The notes below the pieces were generated by a model, which was given only the letters and a program-made list of their open reading frames with translations, made no database searches and had not been told where the DNA came from. This document shows positions 1 to 11,020 of a stretch of 43,079 nucleotides of DNA, piece by piece. The translations under genes and the position numbers were made by a program. Position 1 is the stretch's first letter; each line of letters begins with the position of its first letter. The DNA comes from Elysia marginata (taxonomy: Eukaryota; Mollusca; Gastropoda; Plakobranchidae), in assembly GCA_019649035.1 (NCBI GenBank), contig BMAT01002133.1, forward strand, positions 27,243 to 70,321. The letters are read 5' to 3'.

Positions 1-849
1 AAAAAAAAAAAAAAAAAAAAAAAATTAAATTACAATGTGTAAACTTGCACATCTATATAGTCACTAGAGAAACAGAAACTGCATCAAGACTATTGACATG
101 TATAGCGTTTGATACAAAAACTATTAGGCATACAAATTAGTTTCTTGTGAATTGTAAAAAATTTTGTGATGAACTGACAAAAAATACAAACGCTATCGAA
201 ATATAAGTTTTAAAAAATCATGATTATACAAAAAAATTAGTTTATCATGAAGGATAAATGACTGTCGAATGGAGAAATTGTAGTTTGAAATCAATAGTAC
301 AAGATTTTTTTGTGTAGCGCAGAATAAACTTAAAACAATAATCGCTGTGAAAACCCAGAGGTTAAAAGGTAGAAGTTGCACGAAATTCTGGTAACTTTTT
401 TCAGTAGTAGAAAATGGATGATTTATTAAGTGTAGAACTTCAGTATTTAACTAGAAATGAACTGGAGTCATGAAAAATATCTTCTAAAAGAAGCCAATGG
501 TAATTGACTATATGTGGGTTTCACTTTTTTTCACTAAGATTTTCGTCCTTGTCAGCCTTGCTTTTAAAACAAGAAAATTTATAACGCATGTGATTTCTTT
601 AGATGTCTTTGTAAAAATTGGTTACTAACTTGTATATGCGCTCAAGATACAAAGCCATTTCAAAATTTCCGATGAAAGAACTAATAAAACAAAAACAAGC
701 AAGTAATAAACAAAAAAATTGAAAGACATAAAATCATGCAACTCGTACACGATGATATATGCCCATGTCAAATTAAAATTAGCGGTCAATCAAAAAGAAT
801 AAAAAGAGAACTAACATTATTAAGAATCATATTTGACGCCACTCAGTTA
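1..849. other. Intergenic, no gene seen
   Basis: A poly(A) run at 1-24, possibly a retroposon tail cut by the window edge, then AT-rich sequence. The short open frame at 193-381 has no recognisable features. Confidence 0.6.
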
Positions 850-1453
850 TCTTACACTGTGTTAAGTTGCAGACAAATCGGACGTTGCTTCAGGAACTTG
901 CCTCAGTTATAAGCACTTCAAAAGGACAGTTCAACCCACCTTCGTCGAGGTTCACAATTATTACAACAGAGGGAGGGACTAAGACATGGTGTGGGAGGTC
1001 GAACACGACAAATACCCAAAGAAAAGGGTTGCTGGACGGCTGCGATGATTGGGAAGTTTCTGCAGATCTTCTAGAATGGGATAAACACCCCGACGTCATC
1101 TGGAGTACCACATTAAAAACCCGACATTGTGATCCATTCACCTTCAAAACAACAGTTCATCATGGTGGAACTGGCGGTACCATATCAGAATGGAACAAGC
1201 CCATACCTACAAAAAGGAAAAGTACCTGGACTTGACTAAAGAGCTAGAAGAAAGTGCCTACAGGACAAAAATAACACCAATAGAGATCGGCGCCAGAGGA
1301 TTTGCGGGATCATCAGCTTACGATCTTCTGAGCAAACTCTCAATCAGTGGCAACAAACGAACCAAAGCCTTGAAAATGCCAGCCGAAACAGCAGAAAACG
1401 GTTCCCGTTGGATATGGAGCAAGATAGCTGAGCAGTTGCTCCATAAAGAGTAA
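850..1453 (+). mobile_element. Frameshifted retroelement C-terminal (nuclease-like) remnant
   Basis: Two overlapping reading frames, 867-1235 and 1190-1453, are pieces of one protein. A third frame across the overlap supplies DIVIHSPSKQQFIMVELAVP. Together they match, from memory, the C-terminal region found in many invertebrate retroelement polyproteins: WEVSADL-EWDKHPDVI, a PD-(D/E)xK-like D...VEL core, then KKEKYLDLTKELEE, IEIGARGFAGSS and SRWIWSK near the stop at 1451-1453. At least two frameshifts show it is dead. No terminal repeats or target-site duplications were identified. Confidence 0.72.
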
Positions 1454-3784
1454 AAATACTCTAATCAGAGGGAGCTTTCTTTTTAGTTTCTTTTTGTGGG
1501 TGCATTATCCAATAATTTAAATATTGACCCATATAAGGCAAAGCGAGACTCCTCTTCGTACTGGTATTTTTATGGACTTTAGTTAGCTCTGACGCCATGG
1601 AACTTTACGCCTGACTTGGCGCTACACTGGGGGTCGTTTGGAAAACTTAGTGCAATGAACCGAAATCTAGATTTAAGTAACAATACCGTCTTTGACGATA
1701 ATCTGGCAGGCGTGGCAACAGAACACGTCTGATTTATGGCCAAAAGTGAGGGTGGAAGAATGAGAGATATAAAGAAACTGAAAGAGACAGACAGCCAGAG
1801 AGGAGGGGGTGGGTGGATGGAAGAAGGGAGAGGTATAGAACTAGAAGTGGACTAGAATAAAGAGGAGGAACAACAGGGTTATATTGAGATTTAAAAATTA
1901 AGAGAGTGCGTTCAGAGAAAAATCTTCAAACGGAATTAGACGGGCAAACAATTAGCCTATGGAAGAAAAGTTTTGATTAATCTATACATGTTAAACATCA
2001 ATTTGATAACAAAAAGAAAATAAAGGGTGTTTTTTTTATTGAAACTGAATCTATTCGCACATTAAAACCGCGAAATCAATGCAACATCATTCAATGGTTT
2101 TTATATTTACTAGGATGACTGGGCCTCCTTTATTTGGTGATCCCAGTTTAACCCATCGGGCCGGCAGTTCATGAGTTTCTGCGGTCTGATTGCTGGTATA
2201 AGGCAAAAGTGTTGGTGATTTGGATAGAATAAGAGCAGAGTGTACACCAGCGTCGTGCCCGACTGTCAGACTGGACCAGGCCGTTTTTTTAGGGCTCGGC
2301 CTGGACTACAGCAAGGCATATTTTCATTCGTAGTTAGGCCTAAGATGGCCCAGCACCGGCCAAAGCTCCCACCATGAGTCGGTCGTTGGTCCCGACACGC
2401 CGGGTGCGGTAGTACTACCCTAGTGGGGAGAACTCTGTATAGGGAACTTGGAACTTTCATAATAGTGATAACGATATAATTATTGTCATTGCTCGGAGTA
2501 AACTGGTAATAATTCATATTTACAACAAAAATCAACACAAATAGAGTAATGACGGGGTTTAATTATGTTTACATAAAATCTAGTTCTCGTTAAAAAAATT
2601 CTAAAGGGTTTTCTACGATGAGAAAGAAAAAGGGATGCCTATATCTAGATTGGGGAAAAGAATAAAAATAGATAGGAACTAACAATTACTAATATTCCTC
2701 CTTCCGTTTTCTTAAGAAATTTCTGTTCATTTCTTGAGATCATGAGTCAAACCAGCTGTATTTTTTCCAAGATCTTCTTTCCGAATTATATACACTTTGG
2801 CTTTCTAAGTTTACTTGCAACTGCATTCCTGGACACTGTTGATGCATGGTATCGGCAATATGCATTAAAAATGGCGCATTTTACATTTAGACAACTGCAG
2901 TTTGCTTATGAAACTTCAGTGTTAACGTTGCTATAATTAGCCAACTAAAAAATTAAGACGTTGCTGCCTTAGCTGATCGAGCCCCTCACTCGGTGCGTTG
3001 CCTTGCAGGAGACAAAGGTCTGATCTGAAAAAGTTGGCGCATGCATCTAAAGAAAAGCTAACAATAACTTTTTTTTATTGACATTACAAGGGCCAGGAAG
3101 GGGACAGTGGTCAATTTTTTTACACATTATTTCAATAATAATGAGAGAAGCATATCTAAAATAATAATAATAATAACACCATTCATAAAAATCATATGTA
3201 TAACTTGGACATATAGTAGATTAATAATTATAATAATAAGTTAACAATAACTGGTTGCCACATCCTCAGAATCACTTTTCAACTGAAGCAACACTCAACT
3301 CATTTCCTTCATAATAATACAGACTTTAAGCAGCAACGCGTTAGTATGACGCGAACGTCTGTGGGTCTATTTTTAGAAACTGGTTTCATTATTTTTATAG
3401 TTTCCTCAATCTGCTTTCCCGATTTTCACGTACGCGTAGTGAGACACGGTGCGTGTGCTTAAGGTCTCTATTGTCTACTCTTCTGAATACGTCACTAATA
3501 CTAGCATAGTTACCATAGCACGAGATACGACGTAAACGTTTCAGCAAATCGTGACGCTTGGTCAGTTCATTAGGGACTGGGACAGGGGATGCCTCCTCGC
3601 GACTCAATGGAGCGGAGGGATTAGCAATGATAACAAAACTAATATGTTCTTTCTTAGGACTTCTTTGACATAATCTGTTGAATCTCCAACTTTTAATATA
3701 TGATGTCTATTTAATCTCGACCAACCGGATTGTTTTACATAAACAAAAGGCACAGGGAAAAATAGAATAAACAGAGATCGTATC

Positions 3785-3788
<4 letters not shown>
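1454..3788. other. Intergenic, mostly featureless
   Basis: Contains dispersed repeat copy A and a GC-richer block at 2240-2440 with a short hairpin (ccaggccg at 2276-2283 against cggcctgg at 2297-2304). A minus-strand open frame at 3395-3607 is rich in Arg and has no family I recognise. Confidence 0.5.
2163..2226 (+). repeat. Short dispersed repeat, copy A
   Basis: Shares GTCTGATTGCTGGTA, then GGC-AAAGT-TTGGT-ATTTG with small changes, with a second copy at 4358-4420 in the same orientation. Family not identified. Confidence 0.55.
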
Positions 3789-3833
<45 letters not shown>

Positions 3834-3935
3834 TGGTAAACAAATATAAACTGAACCTGAGAAAAAGAAAAAGGATAGAGTATTCTATTGTTACTACTGA
3901 AAAGCTTTTAAAGTTTGGATCAGAAGAGAGAGAGT

Positions 3936-3966
<31 letters not shown>

Positions 3967-4587
3967 TGAAAGAGAAAGAGAGGGGGAGAGCGAGAGTGTA
4001 TGTGTGTGTGTAATGGTAAACAAATATAAAGCGAATCAGAGAAAAGAAGACAGGTTTAATTATTCTTTGTAACTATTGCATCATGGCAACAGGATAGAGA
4101 GAGAAGAAGAAGATGGAGAAGGAGACATAAAGAGTAAGAGTGCTGAGAGACTAAGTTTAGAGACGGTTTAGGACTAAGGGGTAAAATTATAAACGTAAAT
4201 AAATCTAGTACCAACTTATGCAGCCAACACGAGAAAACTATACATTTACAATAATAGCTGAGAGCGCAAACCTAAGCTAGTCTACTGCTGTTTTAGGCTT
4301 CAAGTAGTACTAGAGTGAGTATGATTTATCTTGATCTGAAGGGTCAAGTCTTCAGGCAGGCAGCTAACTCGATTCTGCAGTCTGATTGCTGGTAGCAGGC
4401 GAAAGTTTTGGTCATTTGAAGAGTAGAAATGGAAGAACTCTGTTTGCTTTAGGTGCTTGAGATTGTTAAGTTTATAGTAGAATTCGATGCGCTTTTACAT
4501 TTTCAACCAAAAAGGATTTTACGTTTGCAATTACATCAGTAAGAACCGGTCGATAGAAAACACAGGAATACAGAGAGAGAAAGAGAC

Positions 4588-4633
<46 letters not shown>
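3789..4633. repeat. Three (GA)n tracts
   Basis: (AG)n at 3789-3834, 3926-3992 and 4570-4633, separated by ordinary AT-rich sequence. The sequence after the first two tracts is similar (atggtaaacaaatataaa near 3834 and 4013), so the first two tracts are parts of a local duplication. Confidence 0.85.
4358..4420 (+). repeat. Short dispersed repeat, copy B
   Basis: Second copy of the repeat at 2163-2226, about 2.2 kb apart, same orientation; the best match starts at CTGCAGTCTGATTGCTGGTA. Length differences are single-base indels. Confidence 0.55.
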
Positions 4634-4634
<1 letters not shown>

Positions 4635-7600
4635 AAAGACAATTATAACGTTAGACAAAAGGGAGAGAGGGGAGATAAGGAGAAATAGGCACAGGAAGAC
4701 GCAGAAAAGCAGAAATAGAGCGAACATGTCAAAGAAAGAGATAGACAGAGACAAAAAAGTTAATAGAGTGAGACAGAATGTGATTTTCAGAGAGAAGAGT
4801 AGACAATCAGACAGACAGACACATGGAATCTTCAATTTCTCTCTAGCTAATATTTTGAGTGAGGTTGGTCACTGAAACGAGTTCTGTTCAAGCTTATCAT
4901 GGTGTGTCTGCTGATATCGGCTACGCCTTCTTTGATTATTCTTAGCTGAAAATTGCAGCAAAGTCTCACTTTTAGTGTACTTTCATGAAATACTAGTTGA
5001 TCATATATTTCCAGGAACTAGGCAATCCCAAAAGTACTATGCACTTTCTTTTTAATTTGCCGTCCTTCTACCTAATCAGTTGGCGTTGTTAAAAGAGAAT
5101 GCATCACTTTAAGAGATACTAAAAAAAATCAAAATAATTTAAGTTTACTCTTGGTAGATTTAAATCTGTATCCTCAGCAATTAGGAAAAAACTAGGTAAA
5201 TATTAGTAACATTTTTCTAAAATAGTCGACATAAAAATAAAAAAAAATATGATGATTCGATAACCAAAGTTAGCAATGAAAACTCAACCATCATTTTTAC
5301 TTATCCTTATAGGATTATTCATTCGAGTTGTAATATATACTGTTTAATAGTTTTAAAAACCCCATCCAACCGTTTCAAAACCGTCATTATAGAGACTGTT
5401 CTTGTCCTGCAGGCTTACCAAATTTTTGTATTTATAAAAATCTAAAACAAAAAATACGCTTTTACTCGAACGGCCATTTTCCACTGTAAAACACGGTTCT
5501 GTTATACTCGACCGGAGCATTATTATCAATCCCTAAACACTGGGAATAACAAAATTTTCAGTGCTGCCCCGAATCTGCCCTAAAATTGACTTTTACAAAA
5601 AAAGACGTTTCATCTTTATTGGTCGTCCACTCTCCTATCCTGCAAGACGATGTTATATGCTATTATCTACCCATCCATTCCCAAACAGCCATCTTCTATT
5701 GTCAAGAAACCGGGCTGAAGAGTTAACTGTTTTTGACAGATATTGATTTTGCTAGAACGAGAATTGGTCCGACTCGAAATGCTCCTCGAATGGCTGTTTC
5801 TTGGTGAGTTTTTTCCTCTGCGGTTGCTTCGCCCCATTGCTGTGAGCCACCTCTCGTGTTACGAGTCTTGACGGCAATTATCTCAATTAAGGGTAACACC
5901 CTTGGGCGCCTCTCAGAATTCTAATAACTTGCTGGCTTGTTTAAGTACTTGAAAAGGGCCCTGCATTTTCTCGTTCCTGCTCTTCTTTTTTTTCTTCGCC
6001 TTCTTTTTTCTTGTTCACCTTCTCTTTCTTTTCTTGTTCTTATTCTTGTTCTTGTTCTCTTTTCCTTTAACTTGTTCCTCTTGTCCTTTTCCCTCTTTCT
6101 TTCTTGTTTCTTCTTGTTCTTGTTCTTCTTTTTCTTATTCTTGTTCTTCATATTCTCATTGCTTAAAGGTTTCCATGCGAGAAAGCGTTACAAAGACTGC
6201 TGCATCTTGCTTAGAATCAGAATGAGCTCTCATAGTTAAATTTCCTGACATGCCTTAAGGAACAATTCCTCACAAACTAAAGATTAAGTTTCCCTTTCCC
6301 CTTCCCCACTCACCCTTCCCTTTCCGGCATTGAGATATTTCTTCTTTAATTCTTTTTGGTGACTTAACAACTATTGGATACTTATACATTACATTACTAA
6401 ATATTTTTCATTTCTCACACTTTCAGTTTTTTATGGTGATGTTATTATTTACATGAATTGATGCTGTATAAAGTATGATTTTATTTTCAGAATTTTTTTT
6501 TCTAGGTATCTGCAAAACCCTCTGTAAGAAGCATGGGAAAATGTACCTACGAGATTGAACAAAAAGCTCCAAGTTTGATGCAATAAAGATGAACCTAACC
6601 CTATGCTGTAATATTTATAGCAATAACCATAGCAGCAGCAAACTTGACAAACGAATGGAGTTTAAAACCTTCCTGTTCAGGCTAGAAGTAAAAATAGAAA
6701 ACAAAAACCTTGCTCTATTCAGGTTTTCCAAAGACACCGTAGGTATGGTTTTATATTGTAACATTTCTTTTTTGACAGCATGTTATAAACACGTTGAATA
6801 AGGAAGAGGAACGAACTATTTCAAAGTTTTAATAACTGGCATGGGTGGAAAACAGTAAATTTTCTTACAAGACAAAAACTTATGACGAATGTAAAAGAAA
6901 TATTTTCATATTCAAAAGTCAATAAATTTAAGCTGTCGACTAATCAAAAAAGTTTTTTTTTCGTTGATACAAGAAAATCGTTATCTTTTCTTTAATATCC
7001 GCACATTTTTTACAAAGACAACAAAGCAATACTCACATTAAGGGTTGTTTTGGTTTTGTAAATGACACAGATCATAACCAGGTAAAGTGTTAGTTAAAAT
7101 AGGAATCAAGTAAATAAGTTGTCCCTTCCCAATTTTTCTTACCTGGAGTAAAGATACTTTTATAAGATAGAGTGCTATTATAATGCATCGTGTACTAGAC
7201 ATTTGCATTAACTTCCTGGCACCAGAATATTTTGATTTCAAATGCGGAAAGCTGCAAATTGAAGATTCTTTAACATCTTTGAAGAGATCAAAAACTACCA
7301 GCAGGCAAAGCCGAATACAAAGGAATTTTTCTATATTTTACCAAATAATAGACGTTCATTATCTTGTTCTCCTGGCTCTATGAATCTTACACATTAGAGT
7401 GACTAAACCCCACTTTCATTTTTTTCGAATCTTTGCTTTGTTTTTTTCTCTCCTAGATTTGTCGCGACTATGTTTGTAATATCTAACATTTAATTTTTAA
7501 AAATCACCTTGATCTAGCAATCCCTTCTTAAATAGTGATTCTTTAATAACTACTGGTTGGCCAAAATATGACACTAGGGCGTTCATATAATAACAGCCTT

Positions 7601-8410
7601 GCGTTTGGGGGGCATGGCAGACACGCATGGCAGCGCAACAATAATTTGTACGGTACGTGTATTGGAAATTTGCAAAGATTATAATTAAAATAGTGAATTT
7701 TAACACAAACAGTTATTTATACGTAACAAAAAACCAATTTTCGCCATATTTCGTTCAATAATATTTTGCTGAAGGAAACCGAAGAGGCTTCTAATTTTAA
7801 CTTTTTTCCCCGACAAAGCACATATAATTTGCTTACAAAAATACCAATTAACACAGCTTTCTAGTAAAAAGGAGAATAAAATTAACAACAACATCAAAAG
7901 GAATGTATGTCTTTTACGGTGTTTCAGCTGTTATAGCAGTCTTCATGTTCTAGTGGGTTTTTTAAACTTGGAAAAAAAAACAACAAAGAAGCAGTACAAC
8001 ATTTCGAAGGTCTAATAATTTTGGTTTTAATCATTCGGACAAGAATATTTTTTTCAAGCAAATATAAGATAAGATCGGCAGAAAGGCGACTACAAATAGG
8101 AAGACATTTCTGCTTTTCGAAAAAAAATCTTAGAGCAAACTAACAGACAACAAAGGCGTTGAAAAATCAAGAGTGATCTACAAAGGATTTCAGTGTTCAA
8201 AAATGAAAGTAAACTTTTAACCCCAGTTAAAAGGCATAATTGTGTAAATGTTAACAAATCTTCAAGTAAATACTTAAAATGTAATGAATCAGTAAACGTT
8301 CATTAGTTGAGAAGAATGCACTGGCAATACTTTGTTGTTGTTTTTTTGGAAGAATAGTAACGCCCTTAACATTGAAGACGTGATAGCGTTACGTGATTGC
8401 AATATCTATT
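4634..8410. other. Intergenic, no gene seen
   Basis: AT-rich, with a pyrimidine-rich tract at 5985-6155. Short open frames have no motifs and composition like the surroundings. Confidence 0.55.
5985..6155. repeat. Pyrimidine-rich low-complexity tract
   Basis: About 170 bp composed mainly of TTC and TTG words (repeated TTCTTGTTC). Both strands show open frames of Leu/Phe/Ser or Lys/Arg, which I treat as artefacts. Confidence 0.85.
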
Positions 8411-8422
8411 TGGTATAAAAAG
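8411..8422 (+). promoter_or_regulatory. Possible TATA box of the GPCR gene
   Basis: The string ggtataaaaaga lies about 265 bp before the GPCR start codon. In AT-rich DNA such matches occur by chance, so this is tentative. Confidence 0.3.
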
Positions 8423-8644
8423 ATTATTGATTTAATCCAACATTTAAGCAATTTCGTATAAGAATGATGTGGTTCAAAGATATCACAGTTCACAATGTTG
8501 AAAGAAGGTTGTCGACGTAAACGAAAAGAAATGCTTATTCTTTATTGATCGAATTCTTAGCTGCAAACAATCTAGCATTTAAAACCTGCATCCAACTCTC
8601 TAACCCAGGCACAGTTGATTTGCTTTTCATCCTGAAAGGCTATT

Positions 8645-8664
8645 TTCTATTTGTTTGTTTTTAG
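8645..8664 (+). other. Probable 3' splice site in the GPCR 5' UTR
   Basis: A T-rich run ending tttttag lies 21 bp before the GPCR ATG. Many intronless-coding GPCRs have a 5' UTR intron ending just upstream of the start codon. The upstream exon and donor were not placed with confidence. Confidence 0.5.
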
Positions 8665-8685
8665 CAGCGGTGATAAACTACCAAA

Positions 8686-9864
8686 ATGTCGTCTCTCATG
8701 AACTCAACTCAGTTAATAAGCGACGAGTTGTTTAACACAATAAACAAAACAGTGATGATCCCTGTAAACATTTTTATAACCATATTAGGCATTCTAAACA
8801 ACACAGTAAATATCGTGATCTTCACTAAACTAGCCACAACGGACACGATGACCATGAGCCTGACAGCCTTGGCTGTGTCAGACGTCCTGTTTTGCTGTTT
8901 CACTTTACCAAACTTTATCATCAGTGCTCTGATCAGCAGCGGCATCCAGATTCTCTATAACGTTGATCTCACGTCGTTATTGTACGTAGGGTTCGTTTGG
9001 CAAAGACCTTTGTTTCACAAGATCTCAATAGCTATTACAATGTTTGTGTCTTGCGAAAGGTCTCTATGCGTCGTGAAACCATTTCTGGTCAAACGTATCT
9101 TCACGAGACGTCGTGTCATCGCAGTTTTAGTGGGAATTTTTTGTATCTTGACTGCTTTGTTCATGCCGGTGTATGTAAGTGGCGGTTTGGTGAAGCAGAA
9201 GACACCAAACGGGTCAGATTACTTATTTGTCATGAATCTAAGCCCGGAACGCGCTACGGCTGAGCATATTGTCCACCTGCTAAGCGGTTTCTCGCTGGTT
9301 TTGACAACGCACATAGCCATAGTTATCTCTTCGGTGTTTATGGCCGTAGGTTTAAGACGCCATCAGCGTTTCCGACAGAAAGTCTCTATTGCAAGGCCAG
9401 GTAACAAGCCAAAGCAAAAAGAACATGATCCACAACACATTAAAACAGGAACGCCAAACACAGCTCAAGGGCCTTGCACTGTCGCAAAGACAACTGATTC
9501 AAGAAGCAACGCAGGTTTTCAGCAGCAAACTGGTGAGGTAAACATGAAGCCGGGATTACCAAAAACTATGTCCCAAGATTCTTCTTCAAAAGAACACCGC
9601 CTCATGAAAACTGTATTTACACTGGCCGTCATACACGTAATATTAAACTCGCCAGTGCTCATTCATTATGTTTTTTACTACTTGCAACCCGATTTTAGAG
9701 TAAGACGGAGATTTGGCAATCTTTACTTGCTGTCCGTTGATATCGCAGCGTCTCTGCATTGCCTCAATGGAATGGTGAACATTTTTGTTTACTTGGTTTT
9801 AAACACTAAGTTCAGGTTAATGTTCAAAGATATGTTTTGTTGTGGTTCATCAAAATCTAACTAA
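8686..9864 (+). CDS. Class A GPCR, gastropod chemosensory-receptor type, intact single exon
   Basis: A 392-residue seven-transmembrane receptor. Segments: TM1 about 25-47 (GILNNTVN), TM2 57-81 (LAVSD with the TM2 Asp at 66), TM3 97-122 ending CERSLCVVKP (the DRY position reads ERS), TM4 142-163, TM5 196-222, a long basic third intracellular loop 223-303, TM6 306-331, TM7 343-371 with NIFVY in place of NPxxY, then helix 8 and a CC pair at 385-386 that could be palmitoylated. N-glycosylation sites at N6 and N20. There is no Cys at the top of TM3 or in the second extracellular loop, so the usual class A disulfide is missing. The style resembles the large intronless chemosensory receptor families of gastropods; ligand unknown. 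ATG follows a splice-acceptor-like tract at 8645-8664, suggesting a 5' UTR intron. An eroded paralogue lies 2 kb downstream. Confidence 0.9.
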   Translation: MSSLMNSTQLISDELFNTINKTVMIPVNIFITILGILNNTVNIVIFTKLATTDTMTMSLTALAVSDVLFCCFTLPNFIISALISSGIQILYNVDLTSLLYVGFVWQRPLFHKISIAITMFVSCERSLCVVKPFLVKRIFTRRRVIAVLVGIFCILTALFMPVYVSGGLVKQKTPNGSDYLFVMNLSPERATAEHIVHLLSGFSLVLTTHIAIVISSVFMAVGLRRHQRFRQKVSIARPGNKPKQKEHDPQHIKTGTPNTAQGPCTVAKTTDSRSNAGFQQQTGEVNMKPGLPKTMSQDSSSKEHRLMKTVFTLAVIHVILNSPVLIHYVFYYLQPDFRVRRRFGNLYLLSVDIAASLHCLNGMVNIFVYLVLNTKFRLMFKDMFCCGSSKSN

Positions 9865-9998
9865 CTTTTTGGACAAATATGTATATTGAATCGACGATAT
9901 GTTCCATACATTACAATATAATGTAACAAACATTTTCAGTACAGAAACATTTTTAGTACTGATAACTTCAAAGTAATTAAATATGTGAGTTATCACTC

Positions 9999-10004
9999 AA
10001 TAAA
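9999..10004 (+). terminator. Poly(A) signal AATAAA after the GPCR
   Basis: Canonical AATAAA about 135 bp past the GPCR stop codon, followed by a T-rich region. The position suits a short 3' UTR. Confidence 0.55.
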
Positions 10005-10194
10005 TTTGCATTTTTAAAGCACTATTAGTTTGATTGGCTTTTGATTCTTTTTTTTTTCTATCTCTCTATCTTTATACACAACTGCTTTTACAAACAAATC
10101 CTTTTGGTTTTAATTTTTTTAAGTGAATAGGTATACCCCCCTAAAGTAGGTCGATAAAGTCGAAATATTGTACCCAATGTTTGAGATAAATGAA

Positions 10195-10300
10195 TTACCG
10201 CATGCGCAGTAGTGTATAGGTAAACCAATGGCATTTCTCATGTAAGATTTTGAAGTCAGCACGTGATATATAAGGTCTAGTCATGTTTTGATCCACAACA
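10195..10300 (+). promoter_or_regulatory. Candidate promoter upstream of the GPCR pseudogene
   Basis: GCATGCGCAGT (NRF1-like palindromic core, about 10200), ACCAATGG (CCAAT box, about 10223) and ATATATAAGG (TATA box, about 10265) occur in that order over 75 bp. A start site would fall near 10295. The nearest downstream gene-like feature is the decayed receptor at 11.9 kb. Motif-based only. Confidence 0.35.
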
Positions 10301-10689
10301 CTCTTGCACTTGTCTAGGTGGATGCTTTAGTGGGGTATCAGCAGAAGACACCTGTCGCAGGATCAAGTATTGCTAACTCAATTGAGATGTTTGGACAATG
10401 GCATGAGAACGCGAAAAAACTGTCTTGTTATACAAATCACCCTTGTTATTAAGAATTTATATTATCTATTAATTAATGATATTCAATATGCTTTTCTGTA
10501 TCCCTGAGTTGGTTTTGGTGTCAAAGAATTTTTTTTAACTTTTTTCGATTTTCCAACAAAACAAGTCTACTTTCATGAAACCAATGGAAGTAACCTTAAC
10601 TCAAACTTGTATACTACTTTTAATAGTCTATGCTTTAAAGAAGTTATATGACTGTAATCTCTTAGTGCATCTTCAAAATAATTTGAGTT

Positions 10690-10765
10690 ATGTTTCTTTG
10701 AGTGGCAAGGCGATGGGTGCCACAGCTACCATTTACCGTGTTCGAATCTTCTCAATTTTAATCAT
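10690..10765 (+). repeat. tRNA-like SINE fragment
   Basis: An A-box-like GAGTGGCAAGGCGATGG and a B-box-like GTGTTCGAATCTT are spaced as in tRNA-derived SINE heads. Not a functional tRNA: no cloverleaf was found. Inferred from the box pattern only. Confidence 0.4.
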
Positions 10766-10929
10766 TTTTGGCTAATATTACTTCAAGTCTTGGAAGTACA
10801 ATACTCAAGTGAAGCTAAATAGAAGAAAATCTTCTCAGAAACCCCCACCTTGAAGAAAAAGTGTTGGCCCTTTTCATCCTCGCACCCTCAAGGGTCAGAG
10901 CCATGTCTAGGTCATGACTCCGAGATGCC

Positions 10930-11020
10930 TTTGTGCTCTTCTTTTTTTCTTCCTCCTTGCCTACGTCGAGAATGCAACCCTGGAAGCTTGGGCTACAAAT
11001 CTGGCGTCTAACCATGACAG
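10930..11020 (-). repeat. Degenerate tRNA-derived SINE
   Basis: On the minus strand TGGTTAGACGCCAGA is A-box-like, and AGGGTTGCATTCTC, about 25 bases on, resembles a decayed B box (consensus GGTTCGANTCC). CGACGTAGGC then follows. Lies in opposite orientation to the SINE-like fragment 170 bp away. Confidence 0.5.

Noticed and set aside
3604-4835. Minus-strand open frames rich in Leu/Ser
   Set aside because: They are (GA)n/(CT)n dinucleotide translations, which stay open in several frames by composition.
5921-6239. Lys/Arg-rich or Leu/Phe-rich frames
   Set aside because: Low-complexity pyrimidine tract read on both strands.
8709-8945. Minus-strand open frame under the GPCR
   Set aside because: Shadow of the GPCR coding sequence; the + strand frame has all seven transmembrane segments and motifs.
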